Of a stretch of DNA of 64,000 nucleotides, positions 36,555 to 45,482 are shown piece after piece. Position 1 is the first letter of the stretch. The number at the start of each line of letters is the position of its first letter. The stretch lies in assembly GCA_965249215.1 (NCBI GenBank), contig CBDFLN010000001.1:310001-374000 (forward strand), read 5' to 3'. The notes beneath the pieces were generated by a model. It saw only the letters and a program-made list of their open reading frames with translations. It ran no database searches and had not been told where the DNA came from. The position numbers and the translations under genes are program-made. The stretch comes from G963667675 sp965249215 (GTDB lineage Bacteria > Chloroflexota > Dehalococcoidia > Lucifugimonadales > UBA3495).

Positions 36555-36557
36555 CCG

Positions 36558-37349
36558 ATGAAAGGACTAATATTGGCTGCCGGAATAGGCGCCAGACTCC
36601 ATCCACTGACTCTGACGCGTCCCAAATGCCTGGTTGAAGCGGCAGGTAAACCCATGATGGAATACCAATTGGACGGCCTGAGAATGGCCGAAATCGCCGA
36701 GTGCACCATCGTCGTGGGGTATATGGCCGATTCGGTGCGCAGCTACTTCGGGTCGAACTACCGGGGAATGAAACTCTCCTATGTGGAGAACACGGCCTAC
36801 GACAGCACCAATAACCTCTATTCCCTGTGGCTGGCCAGGGCGACATTCGACGACGACATTCTGCTTACAGAGTCCGACCTCGTCTTCGACTATGAGCTGA
36901 TCAGTGAACTGACCCTAATAAACCAACCGAACGTGGCGGTAGTGGACAAATTCCGACCCAATATGGATGGCACCATCATCTTGGCCGTTGGGGGCATCAC
37001 GAAGCAGATGGTCCTTAAGGCGGACCAAGGCTCTCATTTTGACTACGGTCACGCCCTCAAAACCGTGAATATCTATCGCCTTTCCCATGAGACGTTGGTG
37101 GAAACGGTTGTTCCCAAAATGGCGGAATTCCTCGAAGATGAACAGACCGACCAGTATTACGAAGCGGTGTTCGCTAATCTCATCGACTCCGGCAACATGA
37201 GTATGGCGGTCATGAGTACCGGGCGCCGGAAATGGGCAGAGATTGATACGGCGGGCGACCTAATGGACGCAGAAAGGATGTTCGCCGCCCCCACCCGCAG
37301 GTGGCGGAGCGGACCGGACCGGTCGGCCGATGCCGCCATGGTCAGATAG
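36558..37349 (+). CDS. Sugar/choline-phosphate-type nucleotidyltransferase (LicC/PntC-like)
   Basis: Nucleotidyltransferase of the NTP_transferase superfamily, 263 aa. It starts LILAAGIGARLHPLTLTRPK (NTP-binding loop, with Lys23 at the triphosphate) and has the metal-binding ESDLVFD around residue 111-117, and the middle DKFRPNMDGTI. The short length, lack of a left-handed helix repeat and the SxNNLYSLW region resemble CTP:phosphocholine (LicC) and 2-aminoethylphosphonate (PntC) cytidylyltransferases more than RmlA or GlmU. It lies between the PLP enzyme and a methyltransferase and overlaps the latter by 20 bases. Confidence 0.78.
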   Translation: MKGLILAAGIGARLHPLTLTRPKCLVEAAGKPMMEYQLDGLRMAEIAECTIVVGYMADSVRSYFGSNYRGMKLSYVENTAYDSTNNLYSLWLARATFDDDILLTESDLVFDYELISELTLINQPNVAVVDKFRPNMDGTIILAVGGITKQMVLKADQGSHFDYGHALKTVNIYRLSHETLVETVVPKMAEFLEDEQTDQYYEAVFANLIDSGNMSMAVMSTGRRKWAEIDTAGDLMDAERMFAAPTRRWRSGPDRSADAAMVR

Positions 37350-38097
37350 GAGACTCAGACTGAGCACAGCGAAAGAATGGTCCACTCAGAGCGCTATTGA
37401 CTTTTATTATCAGAATCGCCATGAGATTTCGGACCTCTATCCGTCGGAAAAGGTCTTCCTGCCTCGGGTACTGTTCCCGGGGGCCAACATCCTCGACGTG
37501 GGTTGTGCCTCTGGCGGCTTCTTCAACATCATGCGCTCCTACGAGCCTGGCATCGAGTACACCGGGGTTGATCTGTCGGACAGGGCGGTAGAGCTAGCCC
37601 GTGGCCGATATCCCGAAGCCAGGTTCATGGTCACAGCAGGCTTCGGGTTGCCCTTTGAGGACAACACATTTGACCTGGTTCACTGCACCAGCGTTTTCAA
37701 CAACGAACCCAACTATCAAGCGATGCTGAAAGAAATGTACCGCGTTTCTAACTGGTTCGTTCTCATCGATATCCGGTTGTTGAAAGGCATCGGGAAGCAG
37801 CTGGAATCGCTCTACAATATCCAGTTCAACAGCGAAGAAGTTGAAGCCACTGTTCCGTATGTGGTGAACGACGCCGACGAGGTGGCCGACTATATCTTAA
37901 ACTTGGAGCCCCAGCCCAAGGCGCTGCGCGGCACCGGTTATTTCCACCGAGTGGCGAAGGAAGCCAATACGCCGCACGTTGAAGTCTGCATGGCCGTTTT
38001 GCTAATCCAAAAAGGGCGCAGCGAAGGTGGGTCGACCACCTTGGATCTGGCAGAGTTGCCCATAGAGTTTGCCATCTCCGGAATGCAACCCGGCTAA
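37330..38097 (+). CDS. Class I SAM-dependent methyltransferase
   Basis: Methyltransferase, 255 aa. Motif I is NILDVGCASGGFF, with a following acidic residue in YTGVDLSD, and the DNTFDLVHCTSVFNN stretch as motif II/III. The start is the ATG at 37330, which overlaps the previous gene. A CTG at 37360 with TAGGAGA upstream is an alternative. The C-terminal half (EEVEATVPYVVNDADEVADY) is unassigned. Its place between a cytidylyltransferase and a CDP-alcohol phosphotransferase suggests N-methylation of an amino headgroup. Confidence 0.82.
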   Translation: MPPWSDRRLRLSTAKEWSTQSAIDFYYQNRHEISDLYPSEKVFLPRVLFPGANILDVGCASGGFFNIMRSYEPGIEYTGVDLSDRAVELARGRYPEARFMVTAGFGLPFEDNTFDLVHCTSVFNNEPNYQAMLKEMYRVSNWFVLIDIRLLKGIGKQLESLYNIQFNSEEVEATVPYVVNDADEVADYILNLEPQPKALRGTGYFHRVAKEANTPHVEVCMAVLLIQKGRSEGGSTTLDLAELPIEFAISGMQPG

Positions 38098-38245
38098 CTC
38101 TCGGGACTTCTCCGGTCACCAATCAAGGCGTAACCGGCGCCGGTTATCGCTTTTTTCTCAGCACGCTGTCAAAGAACGCGGTTACGTCGAATTGCTGAAT
38201 ACCGGGAGCAAAACGGAGTCTCGCGGCCCCGGTCAAGGGAAAGAG

Positions 38246-38923
38246 GTGAAGTTGAAGGAACGTAGATTCCTCGGACGGCAATCATGCGGCGGCGAAAACC
38301 CGCTGCCGACAATCTTGTCGTTTGTTGTTGATCCGGCCAACATCGTCACGCTGCTCGGCCTGAGCAGCGGGCTACTTGCCATCTACTTCGCGCTCAATCA
38401 GCGCTTTTCAGCCGCAATAATTGCGCTGCTCTGGGCTGTTTTTATGGATTGGTACGATGGCTTGGTCGCTCGAACAATGCCGACCAGAAGCGAGTCGCAC
38501 AAGCTGTTCGGCGCTCACATGGATTCTCTGGTTGACATGGTCACGTCAGCCATGGGTCCGGCGATTCTCTTGCTGAGCGTTGGAAATTTCAGTCCGTGGT
38601 TCTACCCTGGCGCCTTGGCAATAGTCATGGCCGGGGTTCTCCGCTTGGCCTACTTTGGCGTGTTCGGACTCGATGAAAACGGTTCCCACGCCGGTGTCAC
38701 AATCGACAGCACACCGATCGTTATTTCGGCAGTGTTTTTGTTGTATAACTTCATCGACAGCAATATATTTGCTGCCATTCTTTACGCTGCAGTCCTGGTC
38801 ATGGCACATTTACACGTTGCGCCGTTTCGAATGAAGAAGCTGGGAGGTCGGTGGTATTACACCTTCACAGCCTACGTCGTAATCCTGACCGTAGCTCATG
38901 CCTTCAAAATTTGGACGGAATAG
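38246..38923 (+). CDS. CDP-alcohol phosphatidyltransferase family enzyme
   Basis: Integral membrane enzyme, about 225 aa from a GTG at 38246 (the open frame starts at 38069). Six or so helices are visible. The family motif DG-x2-AR...G-x3-D-x3-D is present as DWYDGLVAR (Asp68, Asp71), then GAHMDSLVDM (Gly89, Asp93, Asp97), all four metal-binding acids kept. Between Arg76 and Gly89 there are 12 residues (TMPTRSESHKLF) against the usual 8. It joins a CDP-activated alcohol or headgroup to a second alcohol at the membrane. It ends the headgroup-type operon. Confidence 0.82.
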   Translation: MKLKERRFLGRQSCGGENPLPTILSFVVDPANIVTLLGLSSGLLAIYFALNQRFSAAIIALLWAVFMDWYDGLVARTMPTRSESHKLFGAHMDSLVDMVTSAMGPAILLLSVGNFSPWFYPGALAIVMAGVLRLAYFGVFGLDENGSHAGVTIDSTPIVISAVFLLYNFIDSNIFAAILYAAVLVMAHLHVAPFRMKKLGGRWYYTFTAYVVILTVAHAFKIWTE

Positions 38924-38995
38924 CGCCGGCTTCGGATTGAGCAGCACAGAAATACCGGCCCTGGAATCTGGACTTAGACTTCCTAAAAAAGCGTT

Positions 38996-39859
38996 CTAGC
39001 CCGCGGTCCGCAGCAAGTAGAAGTAGTTCTGCAGCCGAGGCCAGGGGACGTTCAGCGCGGACAGCGCCTTTGGCAATGCCCAAAAGCTAATCGGAGCCGT
39101 CCCTCTTAGCGCGTACCAAGTAAGAGCGCCCAGCAAAGCGGAATCCTTCGGCAGGAAAGGCAGCCACTTGCGGCGAAAACTTACCAGTTCCTCGGCAATC
39201 ACCACGTCGTTATAGCCAAGGTTCTGCTTAACCTCCAAGCAAGCGATATCCCACTGCTCGAATAGATGGCGGCACAAGTCCACACTTCGGTAGACCGCTT
39301 GGTATTCACCTTTTACCAACAACACTCCGCTCCTCACACCTGACTCGCGGAGGACAATCGAGCCCTCAACACTGAGGCGTTCTTTCAATGAGCCCAGAAG
39401 CGAGACTGCGTCCGAGTCGTTGAGATACATGAAAAGACCGCCCGCGAAAATTAGATCGAATGGGCCCTCCGGCAAGTCCCTCCGTACGTCACCGCTTAAT
39501 ATCTGAGCATTGGTGAGATAGCTGACCCGGTTTCTCGCCGCATCAACCATTAGCTGGCTTCGCTCAACCCCAATGACGCTGTCGTACCGATTGGCAAAAA
39601 TCTCGACCCACGCCCCGGCGCCACAGCCAACGTCAAGCACCCTTCCGGAGTCAGGCACTGCATCGAGCCATTCGCCGATGATCCTTTGCTCCCTCGCTAC
39701 CCGATGGGTCACTGCCTTCAACGGCAGATTGTGCCCATGAGCCATCATGCTCATCGAGGCGGCGGTCGTACCGCCAGACCCATCAAAATAGCCCTCTACG
39801 ACAGCATCATCGATCTGTTCCTGCGGAGAAGTCTCCGATTTTTCCTGTTCCATAGTCAT
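38996..39859 (-). CDS. Class I SAM-dependent methyltransferase
   Basis: Methyltransferase, about 287 aa from the ATG at 39857-39859. Motif I is GRVLDVGCGAGAWVEIF, followed by VIGVERSQLMVDAARNR and FDLIFAGGLFMYLND, then LRESGVRSGVLL. The C-terminal part contains LPFLPKDSALLGALTWY and LQNYFYLLR, unassigned. It converges on the CDP-alcohol transferase gene with 72 bases between, so it belongs to the cargo region but not to its operon. The substrate is unknown. Confidence 0.8.
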   Translation of the reverse strand: MTMEQEKSETSPQEQIDDAVVEGYFDGSGGTTAASMSMMAHGHNLPLKAVTHRVAREQRIIGEWLDAVPDSGRVLDVGCGAGAWVEIFANRYDSVIGVERSQLMVDAARNRVSYLTNAQILSGDVRRDLPEGPFDLIFAGGLFMYLNDSDAVSLLGSLKERLSVEGSIVLRESGVRSGVLLVKGEYQAVYRSVDLCRHLFEQWDIACLEVKQNLGYNDVVIAEELVSFRRKWLPFLPKDSALLGALTWYALRGTAPISFWALPKALSALNVPWPRLQNYFYLLRTAG

Positions 39860-39916
39860 AAATCGTTTTTCTCCATCTCTTCCTGACCTGTGTCGATGTC
39901 CAGCGAAAATGTCCAT

Positions 39917-40117
39917 TTAGGTATATCCCCAAACGTTTGATGCCGACATCGACGATGCTCTGCTGATGCGCATCAGAGGCGGACTCTCGGCCAGAGCCTA
40001 CTTGCGGACGGTGTTTCTGTGGATGCTCAACTCGCTGGCGATCGCCCGAAGGGAGGGTCCCCTGAGCATGACCTGCTGCACGTTCTCCCATAGAGTCCTC
40101 TGGCGGGCGGTGGGCAT
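39917..40117 (-). pseudogene. Transposase helix-turn-helix fragment (IS21/ISL3 type), with in-frame stop
   Basis: Starts MPTARQRTLWENVQQVMLRG, followed by an HTH with ASELSIHRNTVRK. A TAG stop at 39998-40000 takes the place of the usual Tyr of RKYA; the frame then reads on as ALAESPPLMR. The rest of the transposase is absent. Nearby AAATGTCC and TCGATGTCC copies (39890-39915) resemble ends of such elements. It is a decayed remnant beside the headgroup cargo. Confidence 0.6.
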
Positions 40118-40421
40118 TCTGTGTTGTTGCGCCTTTGATTTGCGAGGCCTCAGATCTCGGTCCAGTTTACCTGTTTCCAATATCGCCAGGCTAACGTTCT
40201 ACAGTTGTGCCTCCCCAGCATATGCCGTTTACTCCCTTCCCGGCCCGATTTCGCACATCGATCATATCAAGTGCCTATCCTCAGGTCGAATTCGGCAACA
40301 CTCCCTGCTGATTGCTAACAATAGCGACCTTTGACGTTGCGGGGCTAGACCAGCATATCAGCACGCCAGACGAGCTTTGCCAAAACCAGCAAACCATTCT
40401 CCTAACCGCCCTCGCATCAGC

Positions 40422-40451
40422 CTGAAAGCCGCCCCTTTGGGCGGCTTTCAG
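40422..40451 (+). terminator. Strong 13-base hairpin
   Basis: CTGAAAGCCGCCC and GGGCGGCTTTCAG form a perfect 13-base stem with a CTTT loop. A short T-rich stretch (TATACTTTT) follows. It fits a terminator or an inverted repeat of an inserted element. The neighbouring gene starts 77 bases later. Confidence 0.6.
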
Positions 40452-40528
40452 GTATACTTTTGGTTAAATACCCGGACTTCTGGTGCAAAGTGTATGTTCA
40501 GCAAGGGGCTGGGCTAGAAGGAGATGCT

Positions 40529-40825
40529 ATGGGCGAACCGTCAAGCGCAGGCAACCGATACTGGGATATAAGCACCCAGCTATTCGAAGGCAGTGATACC
40601 TTGCGCTCAGCCAAGCTAGCAGCGCAGGAATTCAGCGCCTTCGCGGACAGGATTGAACGCCAGGACCCTCTGACCGGGGATCTGGCAGGTGCGGTCGCGG
40701 GTCTGCGAGAGCTTGCACGAAACCTTTGCAATGTCAAATCCCGGGGCGACATTTTAGGTATCCTGGCAACAGCACCACGGACTATCGGCTACGATGGCCT
40801 CCTAGCCTTGCAGACTCTGGGCTAG
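40529..40825 (+). CDS. Small hypothetical protein
   Basis: About 98 aa from the ATG at 40529, which has GAAGGAGA 7 bases upstream. The protein reads as a soluble helical polypeptide (TLRSAKLAAQEFSAFADRIE, DLAGAVAGLRELARNLCNV). No known domain is visible. It stands alone between remnants and the first IS630 copy. Codon usage looks genuine, but it may be a truncated gene. Confidence 0.5.
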   Translation: MGEPSSAGNRYWDISTQLFEGSDTLRSAKLAAQEFSAFADRIERQDPLTGDLAGAVAGLRELARNLCNVKSRGDILGILATAPRTIGYDGLLALQTLG

Positions 40826-40989
40826 ACTTTTGGATGAGGTGGACCCAGAAAACTGGACAGGTGGATAGGTGAGAATACCGCTCTGTAAAAGGCGGAGGTA
40901 AAGTGGACCACGTGGGCGGATTGGCCGCTGACTTATGGCTGACGCTGTTCACGATAAATGTCCGGCTAAGTTGCCAGCATAAATGTCAC

Positions 40990-42236
40990 TAGTAGTCAGT
41001 CATGCTTGGAATCGAAGGGATAGAGCCGGTGAAGTTTGAGCCTGGCGTCCTGGGTATTGAACCTCCAGTTGATGGAGGCTCGGGCGACGTTTCGCTCCGT
41101 GACCAGGGCTTGGACCTCCCGCCGGAGGGCCTCCTCGTCGGGGAGCCGCTGCCTCAGGCAGCAGCGAGACAGCACGCTGAACTCGATTTCCGCCATCCCT
41201 TCGGCAAGCTCAGGACAGGATTCAACCAACTGCCGTGCTTGGGGGTGTGGTGGAACTCCAGCCGTTTGGCGACCCGGCGGGCCTCCACCGCTGGGAAGGT
41301 CTCGTACAGGGAAGCTGTCCGGTGGGTGTTCAGGTTGTCCAGAACCACCCGGATTACGGGTATCTGGGGGTACGCTTCATCCACCAGCCAGCACATCTGG
41401 TGGGCGAAGTCCTGCATGGTGCGCCGCTCCGTAACCGCCACGTGCCGCCAGCCGGCCAGGGGCTCACAGGCCAGGAACAAGTTGCGGGCGCCCGCCCGGT
41501 GGTACTCGTAGTCCTGCCGCCGTGGTCTCTCTGGCTGGGCCGGCAGCGGGGGGCGGGTGTCAGCCAGCAACTGGGTGGAGGTCTCGTCAAAGCAGACCAC
41601 CGGCCGCTGGGGGTCATAGGGTTCGGCGTACAAATCCAGCACCTCCTCCATGTGGGCCACGAACTCGGCGCTTACCTTGGGGATGCACCACTCCTGCTTC
41701 TGCCACGGCTTGAGGGCGTTTTTTTCAGGTGCAGCCGCACCGTCTCGTGGGATAGGGAGGACGCCAACCCCAACTTCACCACCTTGCCCGCCAAAAGGCG
41801 CAGGGTCCAGTGTTCATGCCCTTCCGGCGGTTCGGAGCAGTCCAGCGCGATGAGGTGGGCTTCGCCCAGGTCGTCCAGCTTCCGGTACCGATGGGCTTGG
41901 GGTAGGTCTTTCAGAACCCCGTCCAACCCCCCCTTCTGCGAAGCGCCGCTTGATCCGAAATACAGTGCCTTCGGCCACCTCCAGCGCTTCCGCCACCCGC
42001 GGGGCACTCCACCCCTCATCCGTCTTGAGCAGAATCCGTGCCCGGATGATCACCCGGGCTGAACCCTTCCCCGCACGAACCAGATGCTGGAGCTCGTTCC
42101 GTTGTTCCGACGTCAGCCGGACTCCATATTTTCCCCTGACCATACCGCCACCTCCCATCAACACTCTACAGAGTCAGGGTAGCGCTTTCGGTCAATTCTT
42201 TACACTACCATCTAAATCAAGTTTGACTCACTACTA
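40990..42236 (-). mobile_element. IS630-family insertion sequence, copy 1 (1247 bp)
   Basis: Ends TAGTAGTCAGTCATGCTTGG (left) and TAGTAGTGAGTCAAACTTGA (right end read inward) are imperfect inverted repeats. TA dinucleotides at both ends match the family target. It carries one transposase on the minus strand, inactivated by two lesions (see the pseudogene). Copy 2 lies at 50052-51322, and a diverged third copy at 58625-59850. Confidence 0.87.
40996..42143 (-). pseudogene. IS630 transposase copy 1 (frameshifted)
   Basis: The order of segments is HTH (RVAEALEVAEGTVFRIKRRF), linker, then the DDE part (FDETSTQLLADT, VLDNLNTHRTASLYE, and MAEIEFSVLSRCCL). Against copy 2 there is one extra G in a G-run near 41930 (7 versus 6), which shifts the frame. 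A 23-base insertion follows SWLN near 41210, shifting it again. A third frame change at the A7 run (41720-41726) is also present in the other copies and may be programmed. The copy is dead. Confidence 0.85.
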
Positions 42237-42252
42237 GAGCGGCGACGCGGAC

Positions 42253-42492
42253 ATGAAAGAGCGGCCCCAGGACGTGTCAATTCCCCAGTTCGTGCGTTAC
42301 TGCGGTGACGACCTCAAGGCCTTCTACTACGAGGCGCGCATGTCCCAACGCCCGAAGGCATCGGACTCAGAGTTGCACACCTGGTTTTGGGGAGAAACAG
42401 CCACGGGACAGTTGATCTCGGACTTAGCGCAGAGGTTGAGAGCAACCGACGATCTCGAACTGAGGTACGTGGCCAACGGCCTGGCCCGTTGA
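42253..42492 (+). CDS. Small hypothetical protein next to IS630 copy 1
   Basis: 79 aa: KERPQDVSIPQFVRYCGDD, HTWFWGETATGQLISDLAQR, DDLELRYVANGLAR. No recognised domain. It starts 16 bases after the right end of IS630, so it could be the 3' part of a gene cut by the element. Nothing upstream of the IS joins it in frame as far as I can see. Confidence 0.4.
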   Translation: MKERPQDVSIPQFVRYCGDDLKAFYYEARMSQRPKASDSELHTWFWGETATGQLISDLAQRLRATDDLELRYVANGLAR

Positions 42493-42768
42493 GGCTGTGG
42501 AAAACGGGGTTGTGGACTCGCCAGGTCGCTGGGCCTGATGGCTGCCGACCCCATTGCTGCGTTCGCGGGTTGAGGCAGAAGGGGGACCGAGACCGGGGAT
42601 TGGGCTGCTGACAGTATGGTTTACAGGTGAGGGCGGGATAGGGCGCTGGGAACCATTGGCGCAACTGCAAAATTGGCCGCAACAATGTTAAGGATAGCCT
42701 GAATAAGTCCCATTGGATGCGTAGGATGGGCGTGAAACCCGTCCCTACAGAGGGGCGAGATTCCCTAA
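42493..42768. other. Intergenic region with no recognised gene
   Basis: No supported coding region. It includes a GTAGGATGGGCGTGAAACCC segment of a type often seen as dispersed repeats in environmental genomes, but a second copy is not present in this window. Confidence 0.4.
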
Positions 42769-43793
42769 ACTCACAAACGAAGTGCAACACCTTGTTAAGG
42801 TGTTGGCATGGGAAAACATTATAAGCATGTCGCCATTGACGAACGGTGTGAAATGGCCCGTCTACGAGCCCAGGGACAGACAGTCCGCCAAATCGCGGCA
42901 GGTCTGGATCGCGCGCCATCAACAGTTGCTAGGGAGCTGAAGCGCAATGGCTCACGGACCCAGGGATACCAGCCGGTGTACGCCAGCCAGCCAGCCCACG
43001 CCCGCCGCTGGCGTGGCTCCAAGCTGGATAGGGACGCCGCTTTGCGAGAGCAGGTTCTGGCACGCCTCAAACTGGGCTGTTCTCCTGAGCAGGTTGCCGG
43101 CCGCATGGCCCGGGAGTCAGGTAAGAAAGTCATCTCCCACGAGAGCATCTGCCGCTTCGTCTACGCCCAGATGGCCCGTAAGGAGGACTATTCCTGGCGC
43201 CGCTACCTGCCTCGGAGCAAGTGGAAGCGGGGCTGGCGGGGGCGTAGGGGAGGCAGTCCTGTCTCTTTCATGGCTAAGCGACGCCCCATCGCCGAACGCC
43301 CTGAGAGCGCCGCTGATCGCCGAACCCCAGGGCATTGGGAGGCGGACCTGATGCTGTTCAGAACCTACGGACATGCTGTGCTCACCATGCACGAGCGCCA
43401 CTCCCGCATCCTCATAGCCCTCAGACCCCCTGGCAAGGCGTCCGGCCCCATAGCCGACGCCATGGCCCAAGTGCTGGGACAGTTTCCTCCCGAAATGCGC
43501 CGGTCGGTGACCTTCGACAACGGGACCGAGTTTGCCCGCCATCATCAGCTGCACGATCTGGGCATCGAGACCTTCTTCTGCGATACCCATTCTCCCTGGC
43601 AGAAGGGCGGAGTGGAGAACGCCATCGGCCGGCTGCGACGGAGCTTGCCCCGCAAGACCGACCTCGCCGCATTGTCTCAAGAACGGTTTACACAAATGCT
43701 TCAGGCCTACAACAATACCCCTCGCAAGTGCCTGGGCTACAGGACCCCGGCAGAGATTTTCTTGGACCAGGTGTTGCACTTGAAATGTGAATC
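42769..43793 (+). mobile_element. IS30-family insertion sequence
   Basis: Bounded by imperfect inverted repeats: left ACTCACAAACGAAGTGCAAC and right GTTGCACTTGAAATGTGAAT, sharing the AAGTGCAACACC core and the ACxC spacing. Exact ends and the short target duplication are uncertain by a few bases. It carries one intact transposase gene whose frame runs out of the element on the right. Confidence 0.75.
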
Positions 43794-43893
43794 CACCTTC
43801 CCGCCTTCGCGGGAATGGCAGGCTTCAGGCGAGTTGTTCAGAGGTTCCTTAATTGCCAGGCCGGATGTCAACCGCGGGCCGGGCCGGGCGTAG
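42808..43893 (+). CDS. IS30-family transposase
   Basis: DDE transposase, 361 aa as read. The N-terminal HTH is AAGLDRAPSTVARELKRNG, then GCSPEQVAGRMAR. The catalytic core has HWEADLM (Asp), FDNGTEFA (Asp) and KGGVENAIGRLRR (Glu). The end of the element is near LHLKCEST. No stop is found there, so the frame reads about 33 codons into flanking DNA and overlaps the 3' end of the MFS gene on the other strand. It looks functional otherwise. Confidence 0.88.
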   Translation: MGKHYKHVAIDERCEMARLRAQGQTVRQIAAGLDRAPSTVARELKRNGSRTQGYQPVYASQPAHARRWRGSKLDRDAALREQVLARLKLGCSPEQVAGRMARESGKKVISHESICRFVYAQMARKEDYSWRRYLPRSKWKRGWRGRRGGSPVSFMAKRRPIAERPESAADRRTPGHWEADLMLFRTYGHAVLTMHERHSRILIALRPPGKASGPIADAMAQVLGQFPPEMRRSVTFDNGTEFARHHQLHDLGIETFFCDTHSPWQKGGVENAIGRLRRSLPRKTDLAALSQERFTQMLQAYNNTPRKCLGYRTPAEIFLDQVLHLKCESTFPPSREWQASGELFRGSLIARPDVNRGPGRA

Positions 43894-45100
43894 ACCTGGG
43901 CAAGAGCAGGCCGGCGATAATCAAGGCCCAAGCGGACGCCGCCGATATTGCGAAGCCCGGCATGAAACTCCCTGACGTGTCCCTGAGCACTCCCACCACG
44001 AGGGGCGATAGGAACATGCCGAAACTGCTTACAGAGAAGATAACCCCCCAAACAATCGCCAGCTTCTCCGGCGTCATACCGGGCAGTCCCATAGACAACG
44101 ATAGAGAGATGGGACTGTACAGGTGGGTGCCTATGCCAAGCACAATTATCGATATGTAAATTCCGCTCAGGTTGCCGAAGAGGAAGGCCCCGGGCCCACC
44201 GATGACGGCCAAAAGGCCGCTGGCTATAAGAAACTTCCTGGAGGGTCCGAGGCGGCACGAGGCGAACCCCGCCAGCAACAACGCGAAAATCCCGACAAAG
44301 GGCAGGAGGCCGGTGGCGAAGCCAGCCTGGTTCAGGGATAGACCTCTGACCTCGTTCAAGAAACTTGGCAACCAACTGGTAAGGGCTGAATACTGGGTGA
44401 GAGCGCCTGTTTGAGCGGCCACTAAAAGCAAGACGGTACGGTCGGATATCACCGCCCACACTGCCCGAGGCGAAAACATGGGCGACGGGGGCGCTGTTTC
44501 CCTTACGGGCCTGCTCAGGGGAATCCAAACAATGGCCCCGAGCACCGACGGGGCGCTGAAAACCGCCAGGGCGCCGCGCCATCCCAGGGCCTCGGCCAGT
44601 GGAGCAGCCGCGAACAGGGAGGCGGCCATCCCAACGTTCAAGGCCGCCATATTCAAGCCGTTCATAACGAGGGTCTCTCTCAGGCGGAACCATTGCATAA
44701 GGAGCGGGCCGGCGGCGATGCCGGCCACGACGAATCCTGCCCCGGCAGCCACGCGCAATGCCAGCAGAGCCGCGAAGTTGACGGCCAATGGGGAGAGGAC
44801 CGGAAGGGTCATCAAAAACCAGCTTGCTGCGTAGGCGCGTCTTATCCCAATCCGGGCGATGATCACCCCCCCGGGCAGGCCCATGCCAGCGGCCATGAGG
44901 AGGGTTAACGTAATGAGCAACGAGGCGGTAGTCCAGTTGATCGAATAGTCTTCGATAATCAAAGGCAAAAGAGGGGAGGGGGCCAGCAGGGCCATGCCAG
45001 CGGCCAAGTAGCCCAGGACCGTGAAGCCGGCGACGACAAAGCGGTAGCGCTTGGGGGAGAGAGTTGCGCTTTCCGGCGCCTGTTCCGGCTGAGTTGCCAA
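43868..45100 (-). CDS. Major facilitator superfamily transporter
   Basis: MFS permease, about 410 aa with 12 membrane helices, from a TTG at 45098-45100 that has AGGAGCG just upstream. An ATG at 45173-45175 is an alternative. Loop 2-3 reads LPGGVIIARIGIRRAYAASW, close to the MFS motif A (G-x3-D-x2-G-R). Helices such as SFLNEVRGLSLNQAGFATGL are typical of CynX/NimT-like carriers. The substrate is unknown. It lies between IS30 and IS1380 and is probably host DNA carried in the island. Confidence 0.8.
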   Translation of the reverse strand: MATQPEQAPESATLSPKRYRFVVAGFTVLGYLAAGMALLAPSPLLPLIIEDYSINWTTASLLITLTLLMAAGMGLPGGVIIARIGIRRAYAASWFLMTLPVLSPLAVNFAALLALRVAAGAGFVVAGIAAGPLLMQWFRLRETLVMNGLNMAALNVGMAASLFAAAPLAEALGWRGALAVFSAPSVLGAIVWIPLSRPVRETAPPSPMFSPRAVWAVISDRTVLLLVAAQTGALTQYSALTSWLPSFLNEVRGLSLNQAGFATGLLPFVGIFALLLAGFASCRLGPSRKFLIASGLLAVIGGPGAFLFGNLSGIYISIIVLGIGTHLYSPISLSLSMGLPGMTPEKLAIVWGVIFSVSSFGMFLSPLVVGVLRDTSGSFMPGFAISAASAWALIIAGLLLPRSTPGPARG

Positions 45101-45482
45101 TTGCGCTCCTCGGTCGGGTGTATCCTGAAACGACTGGGCCAGAGCTAACCAGACGAGGCTTCTACGGTTTGCCACCGGCTTGGCAAGAGCCTGCTGTTGT
45201 AGCTACCCATCTTCGCTCCCTGGGCTATGACAGCGGCAGTGGTTCAGGGGATCGGCCCACGGGCGAGTTGTTCCTTGCCTGGCCCTCAAGTTGGCTGAAG
45301 GCAGGGGGCGCCGGACGGTAATGCGCAGCCAGGCCAATCAATTCTCCAACGCGAGCCGCAGGATTGGCAAGCTTCAATGGCTAACGTTGCACAACTGTGC
45401 AAAAGGATTGCCGCAACGGGCGCCGGCGTCGGAGTACCCAGGGGTCAGTCCGCACCGATGCCCAGTAGGCCAGCGACTACGG

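Noticed and set aside
41720..41726. A7 run as a plain sequencing error
   Set aside because: The same frame change at the same site occurs in three copies, one of them diverged with an A8 run.
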